In this document: positions 33,919 through 46,406 of the stretch, piece after piece | How the letters are laid out: the number at the start of each line of letters is the position of its first letter | Numbering within the stretch: the first letter of the stretch is position 1 | Assembly (NCBI GenBank): GCA_021234155.1 | Contig: JAJEKV010000030.1 | Coordinates: forward strand, 14,018,079-14,082,078 | Source of the DNA: Isoetes taiwanensis | Taxonomy: Eukaryota; Streptophyta; Lycopodiopsida; Isoetales; Isoetaceae | Direction of reading: 5' to 3' | DNA: 64,000 nt | Made by a program: the position numbers and the translations under genes | Notes under the pieces: generated by a model | What the model saw: only the letters and a program-made list of their open reading frames with translations | Told to the model about the DNA's origin: nothing | Database searches by the model: none

Positions 33919-34210
33919 ATAGCAAAACTATGAGCTCATAATGAAGTTAGGGAAAGTTACATCCTGATGCCTTGAGAAATTCTTCAAGATGGTCTATGTA
34001 CAGCCCGAATAGAGTGGGCAAGAGCGGGCATCCTTGTTTAACTCCGGTGTCATTGATTATAGTGTCTGATAACCCTACTGGAGTGCTGATTTTTCCTCTT
34101 ACTTTTGCATATAATTTGCTTATGCCCACCACTCATGGTTCTGGGACTCCAATTTGCTAGAGTCTGTTAATTATGCAAAGGCATTCGCAAGAAATCAAAG
34201 TCAAAGTTGT
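33919..34210 (-). pseudogene. LINE-B RT fragment upstream of YVDD
   Basis: Minus strand carries MVGISKLYAKVRGKI, then the RT motif NDTGVKQGCPLLPTLFGLYI and HLEEFLKASGCNF. This is the RT segment that normally precedes YVDD, and it continues as a degraded ELIVLLL stretch exactly up to the LINE-A insertion point. The older sequence (to about 34,210) includes a decayed motif resembling KAFD. Confidence 0.8.
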
Positions 34211-34433
34211 GCAAAACGGTGCTTGAAAATGGTGCTTAAAGGAATATCTTTCAATGAAAATGAATAGGACTATATGCAAATAATTATAGATGTTGCATCT
34301 CCATATTTATTATAAACCAAAGGAATCTTCGAGAATAGGGCCATCAAGATCTCTAAGAATTACTTAATGGTTATATGTCACATTTGCTTAGAACTCTTGG
34401 AACTCTATGAACAACAAAGGGGTATATTACCTG

Positions 34434-34731
34434 AATGCAAGGTTCCACACACTACATATGTGTCCTAGCAACGGAGATACACATTTTCTAGTTGCCAAAT
34501 TCCACATCATTATTGCACCATGATGCCATATAACGCCCATCAGGTGACATGGCCAAGGCCATGACTGATCCTCGTGTCCAGAAAACACACATATACATCC
34601 ACTGTTTGCACGACCCATAATCTTATAGTCTTGTCATTGAATCCAGTCGCAATATACTTGCAAATGGCATGCCATTGCAGCCATTGCAGGAAAGTAGTTC
34701 TCAAATACACTGAAATTATCATTATAGACAT
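34434..34731 (-). pseudogene. TAF5-like WD40 repeat exon, frameshifted
   Basis: Minus strand, in shifting frames: WHAICKYIATGFNDKTIRLW, then CVFSGHEDQS, then VMALAMSPDGRYMAS, then GAIMMWNLATRKCVSPLLGH and SVWNLAF. Together these follow two consecutive WD40 blades with the wording typical of TAF5, the WD40 subunit of TFIID. At least three frame breaks occur in 300 bp, so it is a pseudogene. The exon ends at a preserved donor (CAG|GTAATAT), so it derives from a genomic (unprocessed) copy. Confidence 0.65.
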
Positions 34732-37670
34732 TTGCCAGTTATCATGCTTACATCATAAAAAAAAATGTGCTGCAAGTACATGCAAACGTTGCACCTGTCC
34801 ATTGACCATATTCTAGTTGTTCTATAAACTTCTTTAACTTAAAGTGTAGGAAAGAATGAGATGACAATGTTATAAATTACATGGACATCCCACACAGGAT
34901 AATTGTGGCCCTTATAACAAACAAGGTTTATCTTAAGCTTCAGGCTCCAAAACGAACTACAATTTAAAAATATGGGCCATAATCAGAAATCAAATACAAT
35001 ATATATTTATATTTATTAATCTCAAGAACGCATGTTTCAAAGACGAGTTTGGTAGTGGTAGAGAGTGCTTCGTACGTAGAATACTGAATCTAAGCTAAAT
35101 TAGGCTACATATACAGATCCACTGTGGCCTATGAAGTATACACATGTAAATCCATTGTCCTTATTAAAAATACTAGTACCTGCAGATAGTCCAAGCAGAT
35201 CTTTACGCAAGGTTCAGTCAAGCATCTTAAAATGAATTAGCTTACAGATTGGATTTAAAAATGAATTTAGCTTTTTCACATAAAAAAAAAAAAAATTGTA
35301 CCATTTTCTGGTGAAATGCCACGTGCCTTGAAACAAAAATGACCAACACTATTAAGGTGCTTGTATGGAATAGAATTGACCTACAAATGGTTCAAAGCAA
35401 ACCGAAGATGGGAATTAAAGCAACAGTAAAATCACATGTACAACTAGGAAGCCTAAGTTAAGGACCACTAAAAAATGCAAATTCAACATGAACAGACCAC
35501 CAAGTTGCATGTCTTGAAAGCCAAGATCTTTTACCTTGTTCCCTTTGCCTTCTTGGCCAATTCAGCGTAGTAGGCCATCCATCTTCAGATCGGATATAAA
35601 AGCTCCTTAGCCTATTCTGTACTTTCTGCAAGTTCCTATGCAGCAATCTCCTCTTGAATTATTGAACGACACCTAAAGAATTGAGAAGCATAAGACACAT
35701 ATGCAAAAACATTTACTGCCATCTCTATGTGTATCCAAGAAATAACATTGGCTGCTGCTTTGTGGAATATAGCAGTACATAAGATCCTCTGTTTGTATGC
35801 ACACCATACCGCTAATTTGACATTCAAATAACTGGATCATCTGCTCTGCAATCTACATCAAACATGTTATTACACTAATAGACAACTGTTGTTATGAAAA
35901 ACAAATAATGCAACATGGAAAGGGCAGATGCTCCAAGGCCTATGCATTTGTCTGGCCTTGGCACTGTTCTTTCCAAAGAATAAGTGCAGCTAATGCAATG
36001 ATCAGAATAGTCAGCTCTGATTGTGAAAAAAATTGGGGCTTAGTATCTGCATTAAGACAAAGTAGATGAGAATCAGCACCAACTGAAGAAGGCATGAATA
36101 CTTCCAAATGTGCAATGGAGCCAAGAAAGGTATGCATGCTTTGTACAATGTCCTGACCAAAAAGTACAGCTCAAATTGATAATACTTGGACTTGATATTC
36201 CTACTAATAAAGAAACTAGCAGTGCCTTTTTTCAAGTTGCCTGAAATGCTAAGATTTAAGATAAGTTCCATACCTTTGTTCCATTTGTGCTCTTTCTAGT
36301 GATTTCTGAGATTGCTACATACCAACATGCATGTGCAATAGTAGGCATGCACAAATGGAGACAAATACAACTGGATACATCTAGACAAGTTTGAAGAAAC
36401 ACAAGCAACTACAACATGTTCTTATCATAACTACCGATGCATACAAAAAAGAAGTGGCAACATTAAACTAAACGAGGAAAGTATTTTCCATAATGCTTGC
36501 ACCTACAATGTTCGAGCCCTATATGTTCTTACACCTCCATGTAACCCATGGGGTTCACCTCTGCCTGATCCGAGCATGGATCTTGTGGGAGATATAGTCT
36601 TCGGTGTCTTTTTTTCTCCCCGTGTCACTGCATAGATTACCTCTCCAAGATGTTTATATTATGTGTACATAGTACATACATAGTATGTCCTCATCCCACA
36701 ATACTAGAGCTCTGCTCTAACTTAGATAAAGTGTAACCTTGGTAGTTCCTTGAAACAAAACCCATTGCCTATGCACCTTTACGATGTGGCTGAGCCACTG
36801 ACTTCCCAAATGGGTAGTGGCCAATTCTATGTTGGAATTGTATATGCTGCCTACATTTGATAGGGTCCCTTGGTACTTCAACCATTCCTTTAGTGCCTTA
36901 TGGTACTTCAGTCCCGTACATAAGTTATGATCCCCCAATGGGATTATGCCATAATTCCAAAGATTACTACCCCAGTTAAAGAGCTTTTCTAAAGGCTCCT
37001 TTCAGCTAAATATCCTTTGTGTTCCCAACTTCAATTTTTTGTCCATTTCGAATGTTGTCGACTTTGGCTCCCTCATAATGAGACGGAGGGATTAAACCCT
37101 CTCTTTCTCATATTGTAAAAACCCTTTCTTTCGCAACCGCTATAGGGTTATCCAATTCTTTATCTTCTTAATGTTCTTCAAGTCATAATCTATCAGAGGT
37201 GCGTACCTCAAAACCACGGATCCTCGTTTCTCAACTTCGGGATTTGGCATTCCTTCCCCGTGAGTAAGGTCACTCTCACAATATATGGACTACTGGTTCA
37301 TATAATCTCACCCCTTCTACTCTACATACCTCGTCTTGATTCGTATTGGGACTCAGAATTGCTATGTATTGCCTCTTGTCGGTTATTCCTAAAGGTATAA
37401 TCGGCAAAGTAACCGTCCTTCTCTAGGTCTAGCAACTATAGGTCTCGAGTTCGAGACTGCCCAGAATCGCACTCTGAACTGTTGGGTGTCAAAACCCACA
37501 GACGCAATGTAAAGTGGTTGGGGGCAGGGCCCAACCAAGCAATGTAGTGTGGTGTGTGGTCACATGTTCAGTTGGATGCTGCCTAGTGGCGTGACGTTAA
37601 AATACTATCTATCTATCTATCTCTTCTTCCATCATTGGACGCAATATTTTATACATCTTGTTATTCCCAA
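34732..37670. other. No convincing gene; possible decayed exons
   Basis: AT-rich sequence with short minus-strand frames (35,458-35,830 and 35,940-36,270) that could include decayed upstream exons of the TAF5-like gene, but I could not match them. A (tctatcta)n run occurs at about 37,600-37,623. Confidence 0.35.
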
Positions 37671-37676
37671 AACCCA

Positions 37677-39893
37677 ATATGTAGCATAATAACAGGGGGT
37701 TTTCTTTGTGTTTTTGTATGCTTTTCACAAAGGTTGTCCTAAGATTTCATGGCGTATTTGAATGGATGTACTAATGCGTACATCTAGAGTGCACCATTTC
37801 TTAGTCGTTGATTTAGCTTTTTTTTTTCAATGGTCCAACATCCAAGGGCTCACAACAAAAGCCCTCTTTTTATTTTAGGGGCTGAACATGCTAGGCTGTG
37901 TAGAATATAGAAGCTAATCCGATAGAATGGAGAAGGTCTCTAGCTTTTGTTAGGCTGAGCTATGCTTCTATTTGCTTGTGCTACCGGACCGTGGATAAAT
38001 CAACTTCTATGCGTGGCGCTCCGTGAGAGCGTAGGCCTTCCGGTTTTGTGCGCATGCATGCTTCTATTTGCTTGTGCTACTCGACCGTGGATAAATCAAC
38101 TTCTATGCAGTTCCGCCGGAGAGAGCAGGGCCTTCCCGATTTTGTGCAGATGCATGCTTCTATTTGCTTGTGCTTGTGTTGTGGGAGCTGGTTCATCGGT
38201 GCTTGGTTCCTCGGTGGAGCCTGTAGTTTTAGGGCTCTTCGGTTTTTTCTTAGATGGTAGGTTCTTGGGGTTCAGGCAAAGCAGATCGTTGGTTTTTATG
38301 TTAGCACCTCCATAGCTCTTAGATGGTAGGTTCTTAGATGATCAAATCTTGCAATGATGGCTTCGATTCTCCGCCCGCCCGCTCCAAATTCTTCCGCGAC
38401 CGTTAACACTTTGGTTGCCGCCGACTCTTCGATCCCGAATGGCCTTTGATTATCTTTGTGAATCGCTTGGCACAGTGCCAATCTCACCAAGATTGAACCC
38501 TAACGACCTTTTGAAACAGATTTCTCGATTTATTTAGTCAAATCCGCCGCTTCTTCGGTTTTCTTCGATGTCGTCGAGTCATCAGCCCCGATTTACTTTT
38601 TGATTCCCCTAAAACGATCCTTCCTTTTCCTTTTAATCAAGTCGGCTTTGATCTGACCGCCAGGATCCGTGGACAACCAATCAGAGCCGCTTTCAGCCGG
38701 CCCTTTCCTTATCGGCAAGTAGTCGAGTAGGATCCCCGAGCATGCAATCCTGCCATTGCTTTTCACGCAATCAGTCCGGCCAAGAGCTCCCGTCCGTTCA
38801 GAATTCTTGCCCCAAATATTTCCCCTTTTGTTACAATTTATCCATGTCAACAATTTTCTTCTTTCCAATGGTTCCCAATCTGGTCTTCCCTTTATCCCTT
38901 GCCTTAGTTATTTCTTTTGCAATTCCACATATTCCTTTCCCTTTAGTTCCTTTTTTATTCTTCAATTGTTTTTATTCTCCAATCTCGGCTTGCACCTTTA
39001 TTCCTAAAGTTTCTTCTTCAACCGCTATTGCTGTAGCCCGTTCCTTGTCACCATTGATATTTCTTTTCTGGTTTTGCCCATAAGGCGACGACAATCTTCT
39101 CTTTTCTTCCATGGGTATGTCCACTTCCATGGTTCTTCCCTTTATTTTGCCACGTTATCTCCTTCTACAGTGACAATCGTGGCAGTATTTCAATTCTGCT
39201 TATACAATTATTATTTGTTGCAAATATTTGCAGCTAGAAAGCCAGAATTTTAAATATATGCAAAGGCTTGTAGCATAGTGTTCAAAAAGAAAAATGGCTA
39301 TAACTTCGGCCTCAGATTCAAATGAATTTTTGTGCACATGGATTGGATTGCATGCACAAATATTTTAGATATTGCGCCACTCTTCATATCCATTGTTCCA
39401 AAAGGCATTTCATTTATTGATGTATATCTTAAAACATTGTTGTTATATGACATTGTGAATAGGTTTGTTATCCATGTTCTGGCATCAACCACGACACATA
39501 TTAGATATTGCATATTAAATATTACATACTGATACAGGTTTTGCATGTTTCACATGTTTTTACATATGTTTGCTTTTTTTAGGGCCCGAAGGGCCCAAAA
39601 TTTTTTTTAGTATAACAACCAACATATAACTACCATTAACATTAATTAACACAACCATTGAATCCAACGCATTTAAATTAAAATCCCCCTTAAACCCCCT
39701 TTGGTTTGGGTGCATATTCACACGGGGGGTGACGTAGGGCAACGAGAGCTGTTGGATAGGCATATTCACCCCAAATTCCTTAATCTACACCGTACGTAAA
39801 GTTCCTCGTTTGTGGGGTATGCAAGTACAAAATTTGCTATACTGTATAATAAGATTTGCAAAATACTATAAGATTTGAAGCAAAATACTATAT
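37677..39893 (+). mobile_element. E1: non-autonomous relative of the Rep element E2
   Basis: Left end (37,677-37,830, 'aatatgtagcataataacaggggg...') matches the left end of E2 (42,409-42,560) at roughly 70% by eye. Right end (39,575-39,893, beginning 'tttagggcccgaagggccc') matches the right end of E2 (49,670-49,985) at over 90%. The ends occur in the same order and orientation, so E1 appears to be a 2.2-kb version without the Rep gene. Its interior has a 96-bp tandem repeat and no coding region I recognise. Confidence 0.5.
37956..38185 (+). repeat. Tandem repeat, about 2.4 units of 95-96 bp
   Basis: 'atgcttctatttgcttgtgct' recurs at 37962, 38058 and 38153, each followed by 'accgtggataaatcaacttctatgc'-type sequence in the first two units. 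The repeat is in frame for a repeated MLLFACA peptide, probably by chance. Confidence 0.85.
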
Positions 39894-42405
39894 GGTGTTG
39901 ATTTTGTACGCGCGAAATGTATAATGCTGGTTTAATTCATCGGTATCTACAACCCTTGCATAGCGTCAAATTCCCATTATTTGTTATTTCAATTCTATTC
40001 CAACCATCCTCGGGATATTTTTGAATATCACCGTATATGCTAGATTTACTCTAGCTATTTTCCCTAACTTAAACTCTTTTCATATCCCTTAGTATGGTGT
40101 ATCAAAGATGGTCAACTCCAACCATTGGGATAACTTGAATGCTTATCTCTGGTAGATCATATCTAACCCAATATCTTAATATATAAGCACATCATTATGC
40201 TTATTCTTTAAACCTTGTCAAGTAACATTTCACTCGCCTTGTACGAATATTCTACTATCTTCCAATATGACATACATCTGAATGTCACAGTCGACGTCCT
40301 TGATATCCTCACTAATGTAGTATTTGATACTACTAAATCCTTCTAACATCCACGACCACTACCTCGTTATTATGTGATATAGTAACATCTATGAGCCAAT
40401 TCTAAGTCTAGAGTCATACATGATTGTTTGACATAGCCACATAGCTATGCTCGTGTTTGCCGACCGTATTGTACAATCCTCACTATCTAGAACTCTAATA
40501 TATGTGTTTTTTCATGTATAATCTTCTAGTCTCATGTAATTATAATCCGCTCCCGTATAACAATATAGTAGATGATATTATCCACCAAAAATTCAACTTC
40601 TTGTTGCCGCAAACATATTTTCTCAACTCGTTTATCTTGTACCATATACATGTTGTGGTCTTGACACCGCACTTTTTAGACTCTCTAACCGTAGTTCGAC
40701 TTGATCCTCAAGCTCTAATCACAAATTCCATAGTGAGAGATGCCACCCTAAGTTCCTAGTGGACATGTTTAACATCTACTATAGGAACTATTATCTTTAT
40801 TTCGAACAATTTCAATGTCCCAGAAGTCATACCAAATTTTTTTACCCGATTTTTGGAAAATTGGAAACATTTTCTGGCATTAGAGACCCTCCAAACCATA
40901 GAAAACCAACCTGAAGGAAAAATCTAGAAAGGTTTCCACTTGCCGGAAAAACCAAATTTAAAAAGTAGATATGAAATTTTCCTTAAAAAACTTCCCTCAT
41001 TTCATATACACCTACCATATTTCTTGTATAAATTATATGGAATTCAAGCAAATAAAACCTTAACCTATACTTATATGGTATGGTTGGGCAAAAAAAAAAA
41101 ACCCCCTCCCTTACACCCACATGCTTTCTACGGTTTTTCTAAGTGCACGCCCTGGGTTTCCCCTTCACAATATTTGAAGATCTTTGAAGACGCCTCTTGA
41201 AGTTATGCGCAATTGTTTTGGTTAGACTCCTAAAAAGTTGTTTTCTTTGTTAGTTTCCCTTCAAATTGTCGATCCTTGGGTTCGCCAAGTTGCATGGGAG
41301 TTGCCGTACTCTGATGAGGTTTCTAGTTGAATCGTCGATTCTTCAGTTCGGTTTGCCTAGTCGCTTCTCCATCGAGTTTGCAGTCTTACCTATTGAATCC
41401 CCTCAATTTGATGGCTTAGACATTGTTGCATTCTAAGGTGCTATGCTGCCTTCTAGTCTTGTGGTACCTTCTAGTTGCACTTGATCACGCTCCACAGTTT
41501 TGAACCTCATGTTGCATCTAAGGAGCTCATGGAAGTACTAGCAATTCTCTAGCTTCTGATTTGTGGCCTTTGTCCCTCAATAGATGTGCGTCCCCTGGCA
41601 AGTAAAGCGTCATGGCTCTCCTCCTTGATTGCTTTGTTGTACGCTTATATCTGCATAGCTCGATCCCTGAGTTGAAGAAGTTTTTGTCCTAGATCTACTC
41701 TTGTCCTTGAATAGCCTGGCTATTGTCTTGAACTCTCTTTTTGCCGAAGGTGTTTTGGTTGCTATCCTTGTCGTTAAGGTGTCGAATGCTTCTATCTTGG
41801 GCGTTAGGTCCGTCGTGTTGGAGATACATTTGGCATCTTCTCTGTAAGTGTATCTCCATCTAGCACGCATATTACAAGCATCACCATATGTCACCATAAG
41901 GGGGGATTATGGTCGAGCCATTCCTCTTTCTATTGTTGAGGACACTCGTGTCATAAGGTTGTCAAGTGTTGCTGCTACCACCGGAGGTAGAGTTGCGTCC
42001 TGAAGATGTCGTCATGCAAAACCTAGATGGTGCAGTGCTAATGATCTTGACATGACCGATATTGTCTCTCATCTTAACATTGTGCTAGACAAGCGGTCTT
42101 CTAATTGAGGCAGCTTCCTGAAGTGTTTGCAGTTGAAGCTTTGCTTGGGCTCTGGTCGTTTCTCCCTCGTACTTGCTCTTCCATTCAAAAACTTGACCTT
42201 GGGCTATAGTTGTGCTTCTTTGTTTCATCCTTTGGCAGTCGAAGTGATGGAGAATCTCGATCTAAACGCTAAACCCCTTAAAGATGACTCTGAACTCATG
42301 TTTCTACACTATATGTATGAGCCCCCGAGATATACAATAAGTATATACACACTTACATTGGGATTTCAGTTCATCCACTTTAATTTATATAAGAGGATGT
42401 GCTTA
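39894..42405. other. Stretch between E1 and E2, no gene recognised
   Basis: AT-rich to 41,190, then more GC-balanced sequence (41,200-42,260) with a 95-codon minus-strand frame (41,897-41,610) rich in T, S and K that I cannot assign. It may be a decayed retroelement gag region. Confidence 0.3.
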
Positions 42406-42779
42406 AATATGTAGCATTATAACAGGGGGTTTTTTTGTGATTTTGTACGCTTTTTGGCATGGTTTTCCTATGATTTCGGTGCTGTATTCATTGGGCCATA
42501 CTAAATAGTATTTCTAGAGAGCAGCTTTTCTGGAGCGTTGATGTGGATTAGCTTTAACAATCTAACGGTTCTTATGTCGAGCTCCTTATTCATATGCATG
42601 AACCCAGCAAAGCTCTGTTCTCTCAGAAGCTCTTGTGGTGGTATTACCCGTCGTGCCGTCGCGCTGATCCGTCTCCCTCTATCCTCATCCAACAGTTGTG
42701 GTATGGAAGTTTGTGCTCTTTCATGACAGACAATCTTTCATGGCAGAAATTGGAACAATGCATGATACGGTGTTATTGT

Positions 42780-43450
42780 GTTTTTGCTGTTTTTTGCTGT
42801 TTTTTGCTGTTTATGCTACATATTGCATTCATCTTCTTTAAACATTCTACAGAAAGTGTTGTGTTATTTGGTCTTGGTTCTCAAGATTCAAACGTGCAGG
42901 GAGATTTCTAGCATGGTGAAGTGGAGATGGAAAGAGATCTGGCTATAACATCCTCAACTTCCCCTCTGCTTACCATTTGTGCCTTAGTACGGAACTGGAG
43001 CCCAGAATCTGCATGCCAGACCCAATCCTGTTGCACTGTTTAATCCGGGACAGCGAAAACCTGCATGGCAGGGCCAAATCCGAAACCTAGCATTACACCT
43101 AGCATTAGAATCTGCATGCCAGGCCCAATCCTTTTCTTGAATCTAAAACCTGCATAAACCTGCATGGCAGGGTGAATCCGAAACTGCAATATGTAGCATT
43201 ACATCTAGCATTACATCCACTGTAATACTCTTCAAACCGAGACTCCTGCACGAATCAGCATGCCAGAACCGATACCCTAACAAGAGAAAGCTTGATGATA
43301 CTCTGCTGGCTTGCTCCCCCTGCAAACGCAACTGCAATATCTAGCATAAACCTCCATGGCAGGGCCAATCCAAAAACCCTAACAAGATGCAGCTTCATGA
43401 TAGTCGGCTGGCTCCTCCTGCAAACGCAACTCCTCAGGAAAATGAAGCCA
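42780..43450 (+). repeat. Short repeats upstream of the Rep gene
   Basis: Three copies of 'ttttttgctg' at 42,781-42,812. Then, from 42,990 to 43,445, several variants of 'aacctgcatggcagggc(c)aatccgaaac', and two copies of a longer phrase 'agc(t)tgatgatac...gctggct...cctgcaaacgcaact' at 43,287 and 43,391. They could be binding sites or simply array remnants. Confidence 0.6.
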
Positions 43451-43692
43451 TATCGAAAACCCTAACCCTGCCCCAACAAATTTGCCTATCTATTTTCTTA
43501 ACAACTCTGAAATGACGACCTTCGTAACCATCCTTTATTCCTGGAAAATAAAAATGGAACCCTTCCTCTCAAAAACCACCATATTGCTACATATTGCTTT
43601 AATGTGACCAACCATTGCTTAAGTTAATATCCAATTACAATTACAAGCTTGTGTTACTCTTACTATTCTTCTAATCTTGTGTTGTTTTTTTA

Positions 43693-45030
43693 ATGGTCGC
43701 AGCTATTACAATGAGACGAATGGCACGAAACAGACGAGGCTCAACCTCAACATCACGAATGGGAGTTATACAAGCAGAAGGCATCACGTACGAGATAAAC
43801 CATCCTGCACAAGAAGATGTCGCTGAAGCTCAAGAGGCACAAATCAACGAACGTGTTGAGGTATTTTGCAATACATTACATGTAAACAAGTCTCCGCCAC
43901 GTCAAGATCCTGGACCATCTAGCCCTATTAGAGATCCTAGTCCTGTTAGGCAGACAAGGAAAGGAAAACAAACCCTCATAGAAGATGATGATACAGATTT
44001 GATTAGCATCCATACATCTAGTCCAAGTGACACAGATTGCTCTGAGAATAACCAAAAGAAAAAAAGAAGAAAAAGAACGAAGAAGCAGGGGAAAAACAAG
44101 CTACAACGCAGAACTAAAGGCCCAGTTGGTGGAGATGTATCCATAACGATAGGAATTGGGGGCGCAGATGTTGATCCAAAGCTAATAGACAATATCTTGG
44201 AGTTTTTTATTGAGCATTGTCATGCAGGATTAGTTGCAACAGAGTGTGGGTCAAATCTAGATCACTTGCACTTTCAAGCCACAGCCAAACTGAAAACAGT
44301 AGGAGTCCGTGGTGCTGCAGCATTGCTCAAAGTAGCCATGAGATGGAACACCACAAAGCCAGCTGGGGCCAAAATTATGTGCAGGACACTAAAGGACACA
44401 AAGCTGCATTGCTTTGAAGGTATGTTAGGTTATTGTATGAAGGATTTTGGAAAGCCCCATTTCAGTGTACGCATGCATAATGTCTCATCAGAAGAACTGA
44501 TGAGAGGAAAAGAAAGATATGCGATGTATGGAGCAGGAGAAATAAAAGATACAGTCTGCCTAGACCCTAAGAACTTGCTCCTGAAAGTCTGTCACTTTGC
44601 AAATTATCGAATGTCCAATCGTCGTAAGCCACCCTTGACATTCACAATCACGGAGATGATCAAGACAGGAAAATTCTATCTCAGTACACAATGGGCTATA
44701 CCTACTAATGGCCAAAATGTAGACCAAAGAAGAGTTGAAGCTGCATATGATCTAATGATGAACCCATTCCAAGCAACCCGTGAGAAAGTATCCTTAGTTC
44801 TATGGGGACCACCGGATAATGATCCAGCACGCCCGTCGAGAGCTCGTAGCAGTAATCCATTTGCTAATCCACCAAGGTACTTTGACGAGCACCAGCCTGT
44901 TAATGAAGATCCAGACGAAATCATCGAAGCGCATATTGCGGACAGACTTCAAAACACAATTGTAGTTGGAGATTTGGGTGATAACGAAATTATGCTCACC
45001 AACTGGAACTCATCCTTTGCAGCAGAATGA
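43693..45030 (+). CDS. HUH endonuclease / Rep-type transposase (445 residues), open
   Basis: Uninterrupted 445-codon frame. Residues 1-120 are disordered with S/P and acidic patches; 122-142 form a strong basic NLS-like stretch (KKKRRKRTKKQGKNK). The HUH domain starts near 148 (GDVSITIGIGGAD). HxH is H191-L-H193 in NLDHLHFQ; the catalytic motif is Y247-C-M-K250 in GMLGYCMKDFGK. A conserved second block follows: YAMYGAGEIKDTVCLD, then YLSTQWAIP and VEAAYDLM. No helicase domain is present. The enzyme would nick and rejoin single strands at element ends. The same family occurs as two broken copies at 18.2 and 21.7 kb. Start chosen: first ATG after stops; ATG at 43,711 is an alternative. Confidence 0.8.
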   Translation: MVAAITMRRMARNRRGSTSTSRMGVIQAEGITYEINHPAQEDVAEAQEAQINERVEVFCNTLHVNKSPPRQDPGPSSPIRDPSPVRQTRKGKQTLIEDDDTDLISIHTSSPSDTDCSENNQKKKRRKRTKKQGKNKLQRRTKGPVGGDVSITIGIGGADVDPKLIDNILEFFIEHCHAGLVATECGSNLDHLHFQATAKLKTVGVRGAAALLKVAMRWNTTKPAGAKIMCRTLKDTKLHCFEGMLGYCMKDFGKPHFSVRMHNVSSEELMRGKERYAMYGAGEIKDTVCLDPKNLLLKVCHFANYRMSNRRKPPLTFTITEMIKTGKFYLSTQWAIPTNGQNVDQRRVEAAYDLMMNPFQATREKVSLVLWGPPDNDPARPSRARSSNPFANPPRYFDEHQPVNEDPDEIIEAHIADRLQNTIVVGDLGDNEIMLTNWNSSFAAE

Positions 45031-45149
45031 CACTTTCGGGTATTGAATGGAATACTATAGTAATTGTCATCAAGTTAAAAATCTAGTATAATAACATATT
45101 TTTTCATTACATTCTTACTTGCTCAATCTCATGAAATTGTTTGGTTAAC

Positions 45150-45569
45150 ATGCAGGTTATAGAAGCCCCGAATGAATCACCTCCACTTGACACCGTAATC
45201 ATTCCTGAAATAAGCAATAATGTGGAGCCCGAAATTATCATAGTACCAGAAAGCCCAACAGTTGAAGTTCAAGTTCAGTTAGTTCCTCCGCCATCAGCAC
45301 AACCACCACCTCCACATGGCGAGGATCCTATTGACGTTATGTCGTTGTGGATAGTTGGATACATCAATGACATGCGATCGTCTATGCAACAAATCCGTAA
45401 CGCACTGAACTCAATTGAGAACTTCATGCTTGATGCACACATCCGTTTGGACACAGATCAGCAAAGGCAATTACGTGCGCAAATAAACAGGCTAACTGCT
45501 CTCTGCAGACTGTTTGATAGGCAAATCAACCAAGATTTGTATCGTATCTTAAACCACTATCCACTTTAA
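45150..45569 (+). CDS. E2 accessory ORF, helical (139 residues)
   Basis: ATG at 45,150 overlapping an acceptor-like 'aacatgcag' (45,146-45,154), so it could be a separate ORF or a second exon of Rep. The N-terminal 60 residues are P/E/V-rich and disordered; from 65 (IDVMSLWIVGYIND) to the end it is helical (SMQQIRNALNSIENFMLDAH, QLRAQINRLTALCRLFD). The position after Rep and helical character match the accessory exon in the palindrome arms. An oligomerisation role is an inference. Confidence 0.6.
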   Translation: MQVIEAPNESPPLDTVIIPEISNNVEPEIIIVPESPTVEVQVQLVPPPSAQPPPPHGEDPIDVMSLWIVGYINDMRSSMQQIRNALNSIENFMLDAHIRLDTDQQRQLRAQINRLTALCRLFDRQINQDLYRILNHYPL

Positions 45570-45894
45570 GTGCTCCAAAACTATTATAATACCTTTGCTA
45601 TTTTCAATAACTCAATAAATTTCTAAATAAAATGCTTTTATAGCATATATAATTATATTACATTATGCTTTAATATTAGGGGAGGGTGGCCATGTTCTGC
45701 GCAGTTAAGGGGGCAATCGCCATTGTGGGCAGCAGGCATGGAATCTCGCCATAAGACATGGCTCATCTGAAAGCTTGAAAGCTAAGCTACGAAATGATGC
45801 TAGAATGAAGGCCTATGAATTAGCCACTTGGAAGCTACAACTACTCAAACATAAGGGGGCCTGAGAACCCATGTTGCGCACTACAGACCCATCA

Positions 45895-46020
45895 ATTGCG
45901 CATTGAATTGCGCATAAAACTTCCATCAATTGCGCATAAAACTTCCATCAATTGCGCATCAAACAACTGTAATGCTTGCAAACCCACCATCAACTGCTTG
46001 CAAAACCACCATCAATTGCG
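45895..46020 (+). repeat. Left subterminal 'atcaattgcgca' repeats of the Tigger element
   Basis: At least five copies of 'aattgcgca' within 130 bp, three of them in the phrase 'ttccatcaattgcgca'. Matching 'tgcgcaatt/tgcgcaat' copies occur near the right end (49,379-49,415). The palindromic TGCGCA core suggests transposase binding. Confidence 0.75.
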
Positions 46021-46406
46021 CACATGCATACATCAAATCAAGCACATGAATACCAAATTCTACATACGTCTTCTGCAGAAGGAATTCACACAAGATTTAC
46101 AAGTTTTGAGCAGATTTACAACATCTTGAATAGAGAGAATTCAGATTTGCTTCTTGGCAAGTGACAAAACATAGCAGAATTGTGTGCAAATTTGGAAACA
46201 TACATGTACAAAACACGTTTTTTTCTGTGCATATTGAAAATTGCACAGAAACAGATTGAAGATTGATAAAAGTAACATTTGTATTTGATATGCAACAAAG
46301 AAAATCTGCAACCTGTACTAATCCGAGGCCGAATGTGTTTCTATCTCCACGTCAGTTGCCTGCACAACCATACCAAGCCAAATTAAGAGAAGGGAAACAT
46401 AAAATT

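Noticed and set aside
36530-36960. Possible Ty3/gypsy integrase or polyprotein remnant
   Set aside because: A few suggestive residues in shifting frames but no DDE or HHCC motif could be confirmed.
41610-41897. 95-codon minus-strand frame that might be a gag fragment
   Set aside because: No zinc knuckle or other motif; left as unassigned sequence.
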